This document shows, one piece after another, positions 8,346 through 16,642 of a DNA stretch of 64,000 nucleotides. The position numbers and the translations under genes were made by a program. The DNA is from Campylobacter massiliensis (GTDB lineage: Bacteria > Campylobacterota > Campylobacteria > Campylobacterales > Campylobacteraceae), in contig NZ_JACLZK010000001.1 in assembly GCF_014253065.1 (NCBI RefSeq), positions 1,054,001 to 1,118,000 on the forward strand, written 5' to 3'. Each line of letters opens with the position of its first letter. Position 1 is the stretch's first letter. Under the pieces are notes generated by a model. The model was not told where the DNA came from. It searched no databases and worked only from the letters and a program-made list of their open reading frames with translations.

Positions 8346-9191
8346 TTATTTAGTTTTATTTGTTTCCGGTTTTAAAAACTCCGCATTCTCGCACGCGACT
8401 TTTAGGCCTTTTGCGCAGCTTTTGTCAAAGAGCTCTTTAGCTTTAGCAGTGTCGGCCGCGACGCCTTTGCCCTCGGCGTACATTATGGCTAGGTTGTTGC
8501 AGCCTTTGTCGTAGTTTAGAGCGCAGGATTTTTCGTAAAATTCTTTAGCTTTGGCGTAGTCTTGCTCCGTACCTTGACCGAATGCATACAAAAAGCCAAG
8601 ATTATCGCAGCCGATACCAACGCCGCCCGCGCAGGCCTTTTCGTAAAAGGCTTTTGCTTTGACGTAGTCTTTTTCTACGCCCATGCCTTCAAGGTGTAGG
8701 TAGCCTAGGTTATTGCAGCCCATCATATCGCCGTAGTCGCAGGCTTTGGTGTAGAGCGAGATCGCCTTTTTGATATCGGTTTTGACGCCCGCTCCGTTTG
8801 CGTAAAGAAGCCCTAGCGAAGTGCAGCCCTCGTTATCTTCGCAGGCTTTTTCGTAGTATGCGGCGGCTTTGGCGAAGTCTTGTGTCGCTCCGTTACCGCT
8901 TTCGTAGATATAGCCTAGGTTGTTGCAAGCAAGCGCAAATTTGGCGTTACAAGCTTTTTGGTATAAATTTATCGATTTTTCGTAGTTTTTCTCCACGCCG
9001 CCCGTGCCTTCAAAATAAACCACGGCAAGATTATAGCAGCCTGAAGCCTTGTTCTCTTCGTGGCAGGCTTTTTCGTAGATTTCTATCAGCTTTTTATGGT
9101 CGCCGCTTTGCTGGGCTTGCATGCCCTCTTGGATAAAGCCCGCGTTTGCGCTAGCGCATAAAACCGCCGCCGTTAGTAGTTTTTTATACAT
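8346..9191 (-). CDS. Sel1-repeat (Hcp-like) cysteine-rich periplasmic protein
   Basis: 281 residues: a signal peptide (about 1-17), then about seven 36-residue Sel1-like repeats of the form AxxxYEKAC-(8)-CxNLGxLYxxGxGVxxDxxKA. Most repeats carry a pair of cysteines spaced as in the Helicobacter cysteine-rich proteins, where they form intra-repeat disulfides. Such proteins are periplasmic or secreted scaffolds. The gene starts 11 bases after ccsA1, so it is co-transcribed with the cytochrome synthetase. A role in assembly of the multiheme enzyme is possible but inferred from position only. Confidence 0.85.
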   Translation of the reverse strand: MYKKLLTAAVLCASANAGFIQEGMQAQQSGDHKKLIEIYEKACHEENKASGCYNLAVVYFEGTGGVEKNYEKSINLYQKACNAKFALACNNLGYIYESGNGATQDFAKAAAYYEKACEDNEGCTSLGLLYANGAGVKTDIKKAISLYTKACDYGDMMGCNNLGYLHLEGMGVEKDYVKAKAFYEKACAGGVGIGCDNLGFLYAFGQGTEQDYAKAKEFYEKSCALNYDKGCNNLAIMYAEGKGVAADTAKAKELFDKSCAKGLKVACENAEFLKPETNKTK

Positions 9192-9202
9192 TTTTTCTCC
9201 TT

Positions 9203-11899
9203 TTAAATCGTTTTTACGTCGCGCCCTCTAAAGGCTAGCGCGGTTATCAAAAGCATGCAACCAAGCGCGATATATACGCTAATGTGCACAGGCGGCAAAT
9301 CTCCGCTGGCATAAGAGTGCATGCCCGTTAGGTAAAAATTTACGCCAAAATAAGTCATCGCGATCGAAGCGTAAGAAAACACCGATGCGATCAAAAATAC
9401 GTATAGCGAATTTAGCTTCGGGATAAAGCGCAGATGCAGCGCGATCGCGTAAACTAGGATCGATACGTACGACCACGTCTCCTTGCTATCCCAGCCCCAG
9501 TAGCGCCCCCAGCTCTCGTTCGCCCAAATCCCGCCGAAAAAATTTCCAAGCGTCAGTAGGCAAATGCCGATAATCAGGCTTGCTTCATCGATCGCCGCGA
9601 TATATCTAATCTGCTCGTTTAGGCGCGTTTTGTTGGCTTTGTTTTTAAACGCCATGAGTCCTAGCGCGATCAGCCCAAGCACGCAGCCAAGACCCAAAAA
9701 TCCGTAGCTAGCTGTGATGACCGAGACGTGGATACTGAGCCAGTATGACTTTAGTACCGGGACTAAATTCGTTATCTGCGGATTTACGAAGCTCATGTGA
9801 GCTACCAGCATCACGATACCCGCTAGTAGAGCAGCTGCCGCAAGCGCAAGCAGCGAACGCCTAAAAAATATCATCCCCGCTAGCGCTCCCGACCAGCCGA
9901 TGTAGATCATCGATTCGTAACTATCGCTCCAAGGCGCGTGCCCCGAGACGTACCAGCGTAGCGCCAAGGCCGCCGTATGCACCGCAAAACCTAGCACGAA
10001 CGCCGTTAAAATCGCTCGCTCAAGCGGTAAAATTCTTCTAGATAAAAATACCGAAGCAAGCCCTAGCAAAAGCGCGGCAAAGCCCAAAATCCAGTAAAAA
10101 TAAACGAGCTTTTTAAACACCGAAGCGCGGTTATAAAAGACCTCGGCATCGACCCTGCTAACGCTAGGTAAAATTTCCGCCGAGGCCGTTCGCTGATAGT
10201 TTCTTAGCGCGGCTAGCACGGAGTCGGCCTTGCTCCAGTCATTATCCGCGATGCCCTCTTGCAGACCGACAAGATAGTCGTTTAGCATGTTTTTTGCGTC
10301 TAGAGCGACTCGCTCGTCGTTAAAGGCGTCGTTTGGCGAGAGCCACGCGTGTTGCGGGTCGTTCGCCGCCGGGATAAATTTAAAAAACGTGCCCTTAAAC
10401 GTGAGATAGGCGATGTTTAGCCGCTCGTCAAATTTGATGAGGTCGTTATCGAGCGTGCCTCGTTTGGAAAGCGGTTTTTCGTTTGCGGCTTCGACCTGCG
10501 CGGCTAATTTATACTCGCCGTTTGCGTCGAACGCATCCCTAAAGCTCGCGTAATCTCCGCTCAAATTTAGCATTTTTTTGATTTCGCCGTTTTTTATCTT
10601 TACGATTTTGATCTCTTGCCACAGCGCAGGATTTAGATTCATCCCAAGCACGATCTGCTCGGCGCTTAGGCCGTAAAGCGAGTCCGTGCCCGAGATTTTA
10701 TTTACGATTTCGCCCGCTTCGGTGCTAAGCGGCTTTATCCTGCCCGCGTAGTCTTGCACTAGCAGCTTTGCAAATTCGCCGTTAGCGTGAGCGGCGGTGT
10801 TTGCGGCGAAAGTTTTTAAGATCTCGCTCTGGTTTTGCTCGGCCGCGTTTGCGTTAAAATTTAAAAAACCAAGCGCGATAAAGGCCGCGATAAGCGAAAA
10901 GCGGCTGTTTTTGATGAAATTTATGAGTTTTAAAAAGCGGCTGTTTTTGGTAAAAAAGTTGCCGGTGACGCCGACGCAAAGCAAGAAATATCCGATGTAG
11001 GTCGGGATTTTGCCCGGATCGCGGTTGACCTCTAGTACCGTGCCTTGCTCGTCCGCGTCGTAGGAGGACTGAAATAGCTTAAAACCTTGCAAATTTAGCG
11101 GATGATTCATGTAAATTTTATACTTTGCCAAAATTTCTCCCGAATCAGATAACGCCTCTACGTCGCTAGAGTATGAGGACGGGCTTTGCGAGCCGGGGTA
11201 GCGCTCAAGCTCAAATTTAATAAGCTTTATCGAAAACGGCAGGCTAACTAGCTTTGAGCCCCAAGTTAGCATTATCTCCTCGCCGTCAAAATTTAGCATA
11301 CTAGGCTCGCCTAGCCAGCCTACGCCGCCGTGGATTTTAACCGTTTGCTCGCGCTGCCCTTCAAAGCCGGCTTTTACTACGAGAGTGCCTCGCTCGCCTT
11401 TTGGCGCAGGCTTATACGAGTCAAATTTGACGGTAAAATTTTTGGAATTTATACTTTGCGTGAAGCTAAAATTATTATCGCCGATTTGGGATAAATTTAG
11501 CGGATACTCGAAAAATGCGTCTTTTGTGCGTATTTGCAAAAACGGCTTGACGCTCACCATCTCGTTTCCGCTCTCGCCGGCTCTTACGTGCAGCACGCCC
11601 TCGGCGCCCAGATAACGCGTCAAAGCCGCGCCGATAAAGATAACGATAAATGCCGCGTGAAGTACGAATGAACCGAAGCGGCGCCACATTTTGGTTTTTA
11701 CTATGATAGCGAGCAGGCAAAGCGCGAGCACGCTCATGACGCACTCATACCAGCGCGCCTCATAGACTAAAATTTTAGCCGTTTGCGTATCGTAAATGCT
11801 CTCTAAGAAGGTTGCGACGCCGGCACCTGCGGCTAGAATGAAAAGGAGGCAGAGCGCAAATTTGTAAGAAGTGAAAAATCTAAATAAATTTACGCCCAA
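9203..11899 (-). CDS. ccsA1: Fused CcsB-CcsA cytochrome c synthetase, probably the MccA-dedicated CcsA1
   Basis: 898 residues. The N-terminal part (about 1-320) has the four spans and large periplasmic region of CcsB/ResB. The C-terminal part (about 600-890) has the polytopic CcsA/ResC domain with the heme-handling tryptophan motif WGRYWGWDSKETWS at roughly 805-818. This fusion is the system II cytochrome c heme lyase typical of epsilonproteobacteria. In Wolinella a dedicated copy, CcsA1, attaches heme to the unusual CX15CH site of MccA, and this copy lies directly after mccD. The start is TTG with AGAGG 8 bases upstream. General CcsBA function cannot be excluded, but the position argues for the dedicated role. 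Confidence 0.88.
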   Translation of the reverse strand: MGVNLFRFFTSYKFALCLLFILAAGAGVATFLESIYDTQTAKILVYEARWYECVMSVLALCLLAIIVKTKMWRRFGSFVLHAAFIVIFIGAALTRYLGAEGVLHVRAGESGNEMVSVKPFLQIRTKDAFFEYPLNLSQIGDNNFSFTQSINSKNFTVKFDSYKPAPKGERGTLVVKAGFEGQREQTVKIHGGVGWLGEPSMLNFDGEEIMLTWGSKLVSLPFSIKLIKFELERYPGSQSPSSYSSDVEALSDSGEILAKYKIYMNHPLNLQGFKLFQSSYDADEQGTVLEVNRDPGKIPTYIGYFLLCVGVTGNFFTKNSRFLKLINFIKNSRFSLIAAFIALGFLNFNANAAEQNQSEILKTFAANTAAHANGEFAKLLVQDYAGRIKPLSTEAGEIVNKISGTDSLYGLSAEQIVLGMNLNPALWQEIKIVKIKNGEIKKMLNLSGDYASFRDAFDANGEYKLAAQVEAANEKPLSKRGTLDNDLIKFDERLNIAYLTFKGTFFKFIPAANDPQHAWLSPNDAFNDERVALDAKNMLNDYLVGLQEGIADNDWSKADSVLAALRNYQRTASAEILPSVSRVDAEVFYNRASVFKKLVYFYWILGFAALLLGLASVFLSRRILPLERAILTAFVLGFAVHTAALALRWYVSGHAPWSDSYESMIYIGWSGALAGMIFFRRSLLALAAAALLAGIVMLVAHMSFVNPQITNLVPVLKSYWLSIHVSVITASYGFLGLGCVLGLIALGLMAFKNKANKTRLNEQIRYIAAIDEASLIIGICLLTLGNFFGGIWANESWGRYWGWDSKETWSYVSILVYAIALHLRFIPKLNSLYVFLIASVFSYASIAMTYFGVNFYLTGMHSYASGDLPPVHISVYIALGCMLLITALAFRGRDVKTI

Positions 11900-11919
11900 A
11901 ATCGCCTCTTTCGAATTTT

Positions 11920-12891
11920 TTACATTATTATATCGTAAGTTTGACCTGCGTATAGTATAAACATCCTAAGAAGTAATACTCCGACCACGCTAGCAAGCGC
12001 GCTAACGTAGAACGCAAACGCAGTGTGAGCGATCTTTTTGCCCAGTGCGAAATTTAAAACTAGCGGTACGCAAAAGCCTACGCCCACGACGCCTAGCCAA
12101 AATAGCTGAGCGTAAACGCCTTCGCTAAAGGCGACGCTCGCGGCTTTTTGCACGTCGCTACCAGTGATGAGCGAGACAAAAATCATGCCGATTAGTAAAA
12201 TTTCCATCGCTAAAACCGGCCACTCGACGGCGTGTAAGGTTTTTAGATCGCCTCCGTGCGGGTCTGCTTTAAAGAAAAGCGCGGCTATGAGGCTTGAGCC
12301 TGCAATACCAGCCGATAAGCCAGACGCCACGAAAAGCGCAGGTAAAACAGCGGTATTAAGGATAGGAAATCTAACTAAAACCGAGATCAAAAAGCCCGTA
12401 TAAGCGCAGATCGCGACCGCAAAAACAAGCGTAAGCGCAAGAAGCAGCGGGCGAAGCGCGTTTAAAATTTTCATCGCAAGCTCGAAAAGCCCTTTTAAAA
12501 AGCTAAGATTGTGCGTCAAAAACTCTCTAAGGCACTCTTCAAACGCGTAAAGGCAGGCTACGAAGGTAAGCGGGATATATATGCAAAGCGCCGCCACGCC
12601 CACGGACATAACCGATGTGAAGTTATAATTAATCAAAATTTTCCAGAAAAGTAGCGGCCTCTCAAGGTCGGCTACCAGGCAGACCATACCTAGAAGGATC
12701 GTTACGAAAGATAGCAACGACGCAGCCTTAAACAGCGGCGTGCTTTCGGTTTGCTTTTTATAAAGCTTAACGAGGATAGCGACTATCAAAGCGCCGCCGC
12801 TCATACCCGCTAGCAAAAGATAAACCGCGATCGGCCAGCCCCACTCAACGCCGTGAGAGAAGGTCGCAGTGAAATTTATAGCTCCATTCAT
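11920..12891 (-). CDS. mccD: NrfD-like quinol-oxidising membrane subunit MccD
   Basis: 323 residues with 8-10 membrane spans, of the NrfD/PsrC family. The N-terminal HGVEWGWPIAVYLLLAGMSGGALI segment is diagnostic for quinol dehydrogenase subunits such as NrfD. It should take electrons from menaquinol in the inner membrane and pass them to the FeS protein MccC. It lies 1 base after mccC and 20 bases before ccsA1. The gene name rests on the conserved order mccA-B-C-D-ccsA1, known from Wolinella succinogenes. Confidence 0.9.
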   Translation of the reverse strand: MNGAINFTATFSHGVEWGWPIAVYLLLAGMSGGALIVAILVKLYKKQTESTPLFKAASLLSFVTILLGMVCLVADLERPLLFWKILINYNFTSVMSVGVAALCIYIPLTFVACLYAFEECLREFLTHNLSFLKGLFELAMKILNALRPLLLALTLVFAVAICAYTGFLISVLVRFPILNTAVLPALFVASGLSAGIAGSSLIAALFFKADPHGGDLKTLHAVEWPVLAMEILLIGMIFVSLITGSDVQKAASVAFSEGVYAQLFWLGVVGVGFCVPLVLNFALGKKIAHTAFAFYVSALASVVGVLLLRMFILYAGQTYDIIM

Positions 12892-12892
12892 A

Positions 12893-13576
12893 TCACACCC
12901 CCAATTTAACCGCAGGAATATAGCGCAGGCTCGGCTTCGTGCCGCACTCAGGATGCATACGCAGGCTGTCTTTTACGCGAAGTAGCTTGCTGATGTGCGA
13001 CTCTTCGTCGTTTAGATCGCCGAACACGATCGCCTCGTATCTGCACGCCTCGATGCAGGCAGGCTCGTGACCGTCTTTTAAATTCGTATCCAAGCAGAAG
13101 TTGCAGCTCTCTGCGGCTCTTGTTTCGTGGTTTATGAATCGCACGTCGTAAGGACAGGCTACGATGCAGTATTTACAGGCGATGCAGTCATCAGTATTCA
13201 TCGTCGTGATGCCAGTTTTTTCGTCCTTGTGACAGGCTTTCGTTGGGCAAACGGTCACGCACGGCGCGTCCTCGCACTGCTGGCAGGAAACCCTGACGTA
13301 GCGCTTTTCTTTCAAATTTAGCGGATCGGTTTTATCCTGGATAAAAAGCCTCATTTGGCCTTTTGGGACCAAATTTACCTTTTGGCAGGCGACCTCGCAG
13401 TCGGTACAGCCGACGCATTTGTTCTGATCAAAGATCATGCCGTAGTGCGGCTTTTTGCCGTTTTCCGTTTGGGCGTCTAGATTTATACTCTTGCCCAGTA
13501 CGCTAGTCGCTCCCGCAACCGCCGCGCCCGAAGCAAGGAATTTAAAAAACGTCCTTCTTGTATTTTGCTCTTTCAT
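12893..13576 (-). CDS. mccC: NrfC-like four-cluster ferredoxin MccC, Tat-exported
   Basis: About 227 residues. A twin-arginine signal NTRRTFFKFLAS is followed by a hydrophobic stretch. Four cysteine clusters follow: CVGCTDCEVAC, CQQCEDAPCVTVC, CIACKYCIVAC and CNFCLD...CIEAC. This is the NrfC/DmsB pattern for four [4Fe-4S] centres. It passes electrons from MccD to the periplasmic MccA. An upstream ATG at 13588 has no ribosome site; the bases GGAGAAG lie just before the ATG at 13576, so that start is preferred. The gene directly precedes mccD. Confidence 0.92.
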   Translation of the reverse strand: MKEQNTRRTFFKFLASGAAVAGATSVLGKSINLDAQTENGKKPHYGMIFDQNKCVGCTDCEVACQKVNLVPKGQMRLFIQDKTDPLNLKEKRYVRVSCQQCEDAPCVTVCPTKACHKDEKTGITTMNTDDCIACKYCIVACPYDVRFINHETRAAESCNFCLDTNLKDGHEPACIEACRYEAIVFGDLNDEESHISKLLRVKDSLRMHPECGTKPSLRYIPAVKLGV

Positions 13577-13612
13577 ATTCTTCTCCATCCGTATGGATTA
13601 AATATCCTAAAT

Positions 13613-14425
13613 TTATCTACCAACGCTACTTCCGTGGCTATGCGCGCCATGGAAATTTCGCGGCTGAGTTTCGCTTAGTTTTTTGGCTGCACCGGCTAGT
13701 TCGCCAGGTTTTAGCGCCTTTACTAGCTCGACTTCAAAAATCAACGTCGAGCCGCCCGGTATCTCGTCCGCGCCCTCGTCTCCGTAAGCTAGGTGAGACG
13801 GGATGACGAATTTATATTTTGAGTTACCGTTCATCATCATGAGACCTTCTTGTAGGCCGTCTATTAAATTTACCATAGAAAGGATCGCAGGCTCGTTTCT
13901 AGAGTACGTATCGTCAAAAACCTGGCCGTTTATGAGGTAGGCTTTGTAGTTTAGCGCTACGACGCTCTCAGGCCTTGGCTTATCGCCGTCGCCGACAGCC
14001 ATGACTTCGTACTGAAGCCCTGATTTAGTCGTTTTGACCTTTTTGTTTTTGGCGTTTTTCGCCATAAATTCTTCGCCCTCTTTTAAATTTTTTTCAAGCG
14101 CTTTTTTTAGCGCGTCTTGGGTTAGCTTATTTAATTTTTCGTCCCTTTGATTGAGCAGGGAGATTATTTCTTCGTCTGTTAGTTTTTGTTCTTTTTTAAA
14201 GGCGTCTGCAAAACCGTCTAAAATGGACTTGCTGTCAAATTTAACGCCTAAGCTTTCTTGTTTTTTTAGTTGTGCGGAGATATATGTTCCGGTTGAAATT
14301 CCGATACTGTATGATTCTTTTTGCTCTTGCGTCATCGCCTCTTTATCCGCCGCGCTAGCGCACAAGACGCAACCGGCCGTTAGGCAGAGAGCTAAAAGTG
14401 AGTTTTTGCTAAGTTTAAAACGCAT
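13613..14425 (-). CDS. mccB: Periplasmic FKBP-type peptidyl-prolyl isomerase MccB
   Basis: 270 residues: a signal peptide (about 1-25), an FkpA-type helical dimerisation region (about 30-130) and an FKBP domain (about 135-245). The domain includes VVALNYKAYLINGQVFDDTY, the GLMMMNGNSKYKFVIPSHLAYGD region and GGSTLIFEVELV. The tail ends in a short His-containing segment, GAHSHGSS. A prolyl isomerase is a fixed member of the mcc locus and probably helps fold MccA before or during heme attachment. It lies between mccA (53 bases upstream) and mccC. Confidence 0.9.
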   Translation of the reverse strand: MRFKLSKNSLLALCLTAGCVLCASAADKEAMTQEQKESYSIGISTGTYISAQLKKQESLGVKFDSKSILDGFADAFKKEQKLTDEEIISLLNQRDEKLNKLTQDALKKALEKNLKEGEEFMAKNAKNKKVKTTKSGLQYEVMAVGDGDKPRPESVVALNYKAYLINGQVFDDTYSRNEPAILSMVNLIDGLQEGLMMMNGNSKYKFVIPSHLAYGDEGADEIPGGSTLIFEVELVKALKPGELAGAAKKLSETQPRNFHGAHSHGSSVGR

Positions 14426-14478
14426 AAATTTACCTTATTAAATTTGGACGCCGCAAAATCGCGGCGTCCGTAATCGCA

Positions 14479-16545
14479 TCATAAATTGTTGTTTATGATT
14501 CTTTGGGCTTCTTTGATGTACTCTTTAGAAGCATCAAGTCTTTGTTTTGTATATTTAAAGCCGTGCATACCCCATGAGCCGTCTTTTTGTAGCAAGTCAA
14601 CTGTGTCTTGCGCTTTTTCGATTAGCTCATAAACTCTCGTCTTATCGCTAGGGCTTAGTTTCTTAGTTTCTAAGATAGCATAAAGTCCCTCGATACCGAT
14701 TTTGACTTGAGAGAAGTCGTTTTTAACAGGAGTTTGCCATCCCATTACTTCGTCGTAAACCTGTTTTTGGTTCTTGAAGTGTAGGGTAGGTTTTAGCTCA
14801 GATAAAACAGGGCTGTGGCAGCCTTTAGTATCTTGCATATCTTTATCGGCCCAAGACGTTCTAGCGCACGCCCACATTAGGTCAACGAAGTTATGTCCGT
14901 TTTTATCTCTTTGGAAGTGCCAATCTTTAGTGTCTCTTGGTCCTTTAGCAGCATCGCCCGCAACTAGAGATTTTCTAGCAGGATCTACGTCGATCTTCCA
15001 GATGTGAGATCTTCTTTGTGTATCAAATCCAGCATTGTCTTGGAATTGGATAGCGTAGAAGTTCTCGCAGCTCATCATGAACGGCATGTGGCAAGATGCG
15101 CAAGTGTTATCTTTGTGAGTATCGGCTCTAGAAGCGATATATGCTTGCTCTTTGTGGCAATCTTGACAATCTTTTCTGATTTTTGGTTTAGTGTAAAGCG
15201 CACTTAGGTAGCCTTGCTCTGAGTTATAGTTTACGCCTTTGATAGTCTTATCGCCTACGACCGGACCTGTGTTATCGTGAGGATCGTGGCAAGTGGTGCA
15301 GCGCATACCTTTATCGTAGTGAGCGGTAAAGTATGATTGTGAACCCTCAGATCCGCATCCTGGTCCCATTGATTTAAATTTAGAGCTTAGAGATAGGTCA
15401 AGCTTGCCTTGGTTTAGAGGATTGGCTCTAGCTAGGTCTGGGCTGTAGTTAAATCTTTGGTGACAGCGTTCGCAGTTTGAAGTTCTAAAGTTTGTAGCTC
15501 CGTCAAGGTGACCGCCGGCTCCGTGACACTCCTCACAGCTTACGCCTTTAGATATAGTGTGTTTTTGAAGCTCTTTGGCATTACCTAGAGCGGCATAGAA
15601 ATCTTTCTTGGTTTTAAAGTCAAATTTGAACGGGTGGCAAACCTCGCAGTAAGAACCGTTTGCTTGGAAGAACATCGACTTTTTGTATTTAGCCGCGTAT
15701 GAGGCTAGACCTCTGACGTATCCGCCGTTGTCGCCGTAATCAGCTAGAGTTTCCGGAAAATCGGGAACGAAATCTTTGATTTTCTTAACTGTTTCGGGAG
15801 TTAAATTTAACGCCCAAGTTCTTTGGAATTGGTTACCGCCCGCTACGATCTGACCCGTGCCGTCTCGTAGCAAACCGCCCTCTACGTGGTAAGTTCCGCG
15901 CAAAAGCCACGCGTCTACGTAGCCGAATTTGGTTCTTAGGTGTCCGACGGTGGCGTAAATAACGTCCGGAGTAATGCCTTGAGGCAAGATAGACGCGGTG
16001 TCCGGACTAAATACCGGATCGGTTAGGTTGTTGTTAACCTCCGGGTGCTCGCCAGGGAAGCGGATAGTAGTGGCATGGCGCGATCTGCTCCATACTTCGT
16101 ACTGCGCAGGGTGGCACTCGCCGCACTTTTCTGATCCTACGAATTTGTTAGGAAACTGCAAAGACGAACCCGCAGGTATCCTATACATCATAGAGCTGTA
16201 GCCTTTACCGCCGTCTCTTTTACTAGCTTTTGACATGTCAAAGCCGTGACCTTCGGCAAGCCACTCAAGTCCACGGTCGTGAACGTCTAGTTTACCGACT
16301 GTTTTACCGCCGTATTTTGTGAAAATCGGGTGGTTTTTAAACAGCCACTCATACATCTCTTGCTCTTCTACGATGTAGTCTTGCAAGGATATTACGCCTC
16401 TACTTTGAAGCGTGCCTTTTGGGTTTGCTATGACGTCTCGCGCTTGTTGAGACATCTGCATGTTGTGTTCTTCGCAACAGGCTTGCGATGCGAAGACGCT
16501 AACGCCCATAAGCAAACCTAATAAGGTTTTACTTAAATTCCTCAT
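14479..16545 (-). CDS. mccA: Octaheme cytochrome c sulfite reductase MccA
   Basis: 688 residues with a signal peptide (about 1-21). Seven CXXCH heme sites start at residues 141, 300, 337, 358, 416, 460 and 482. An eighth site is CX15CH: Cys560, fifteen residues, Cys576-His577. That site is the hallmark of MccA, the periplasmic enzyme that reduces sulfite to sulfide with electrons from menaquinol. Two further cysteines, Cys397 (GPGCGSEG) and Cys493 (MSCENF), are 96 residues apart. As I recall, the pair that binds Cu(I) in the Wolinella enzyme (Cys399 and Cys495) has the same spacing. A GGAGG ribosome site precedes the ATG. Heme attachment at CX15CH would need the nearby CcsA1. Confidence 0.96.
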   Translation of the reverse strand: MRNLSKTLLGLLMGVSVFASQACCEEHNMQMSQQARDVIANPKGTLQSRGVISLQDYIVEEQEMYEWLFKNHPIFTKYGGKTVGKLDVHDRGLEWLAEGHGFDMSKASKRDGGKGYSSMMYRIPAGSSLQFPNKFVGSEKCGECHPAQYEVWSRSRHATTIRFPGEHPEVNNNLTDPVFSPDTASILPQGITPDVIYATVGHLRTKFGYVDAWLLRGTYHVEGGLLRDGTGQIVAGGNQFQRTWALNLTPETVKKIKDFVPDFPETLADYGDNGGYVRGLASYAAKYKKSMFFQANGSYCEVCHPFKFDFKTKKDFYAALGNAKELQKHTISKGVSCEECHGAGGHLDGATNFRTSNCERCHQRFNYSPDLARANPLNQGKLDLSLSSKFKSMGPGCGSEGSQSYFTAHYDKGMRCTTCHDPHDNTGPVVGDKTIKGVNYNSEQGYLSALYTKPKIRKDCQDCHKEQAYIASRADTHKDNTCASCHMPFMMSCENFYAIQFQDNAGFDTQRRSHIWKIDVDPARKSLVAGDAAKGPRDTKDWHFQRDKNGHNFVDLMWACARTSWADKDMQDTKGCHSPVLSELKPTLHFKNQKQVYDEVMGWQTPVKNDFSQVKIGIEGLYAILETKKLSPSDKTRVYELIEKAQDTVDLLQKDGSWGMHGFKYTKQRLDASKEYIKEAQRIINNNL

Positions 16546-16594
16546 TGCGCCCTCCTTATAAATTTTGGATCTAAAATCAAAAAGATTTCATACT

Positions 16595-16606
16595 GATAAT
16601 ATTATC
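16595..16606. promoter_or_regulatory. Palindrome GATAATATTATC in the mccA promoter region
   Basis: This is a perfect 12-bp palindrome 50 bases upstream of the mccA start. It contains a near-consensus -10-like GATAAT on the minus strand and directly abuts a pair of G/A-tract direct repeats. It could be the mccA -10 region or part of an operator. Confidence 0.45.
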
Positions 16607-16630
16607 GTAAAAAGGGGGCGAAAAAAGGGG
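16606..16630. promoter_or_regulatory. Tandem 12-13 bp direct repeats, candidate MccR binding site
   Basis: On the + strand CGTAAAAAGGGGG (16606-16618) is followed at once by CGAAAAAAGGGG (16619-16630). OmpR-family regulators bind tandem direct repeats, and the gene just upstream (mccS-mccR) encodes such a regulator. The repeats lie 61-85 bases before the mccA ATG, next to the GATAATATTATC palindrome. No binding is shown; the site is inferred. Confidence 0.45.
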
Positions 16631-16642
16631 AATATTAATAAA

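Noticed and set aside
8798-9136. 112-codon frame on the + strand inside the Sel1 gene
   Set aside because: It is a shadow produced by the repeating Sel1 codons on the other strand. It has no ribosome site and no protein-like composition.
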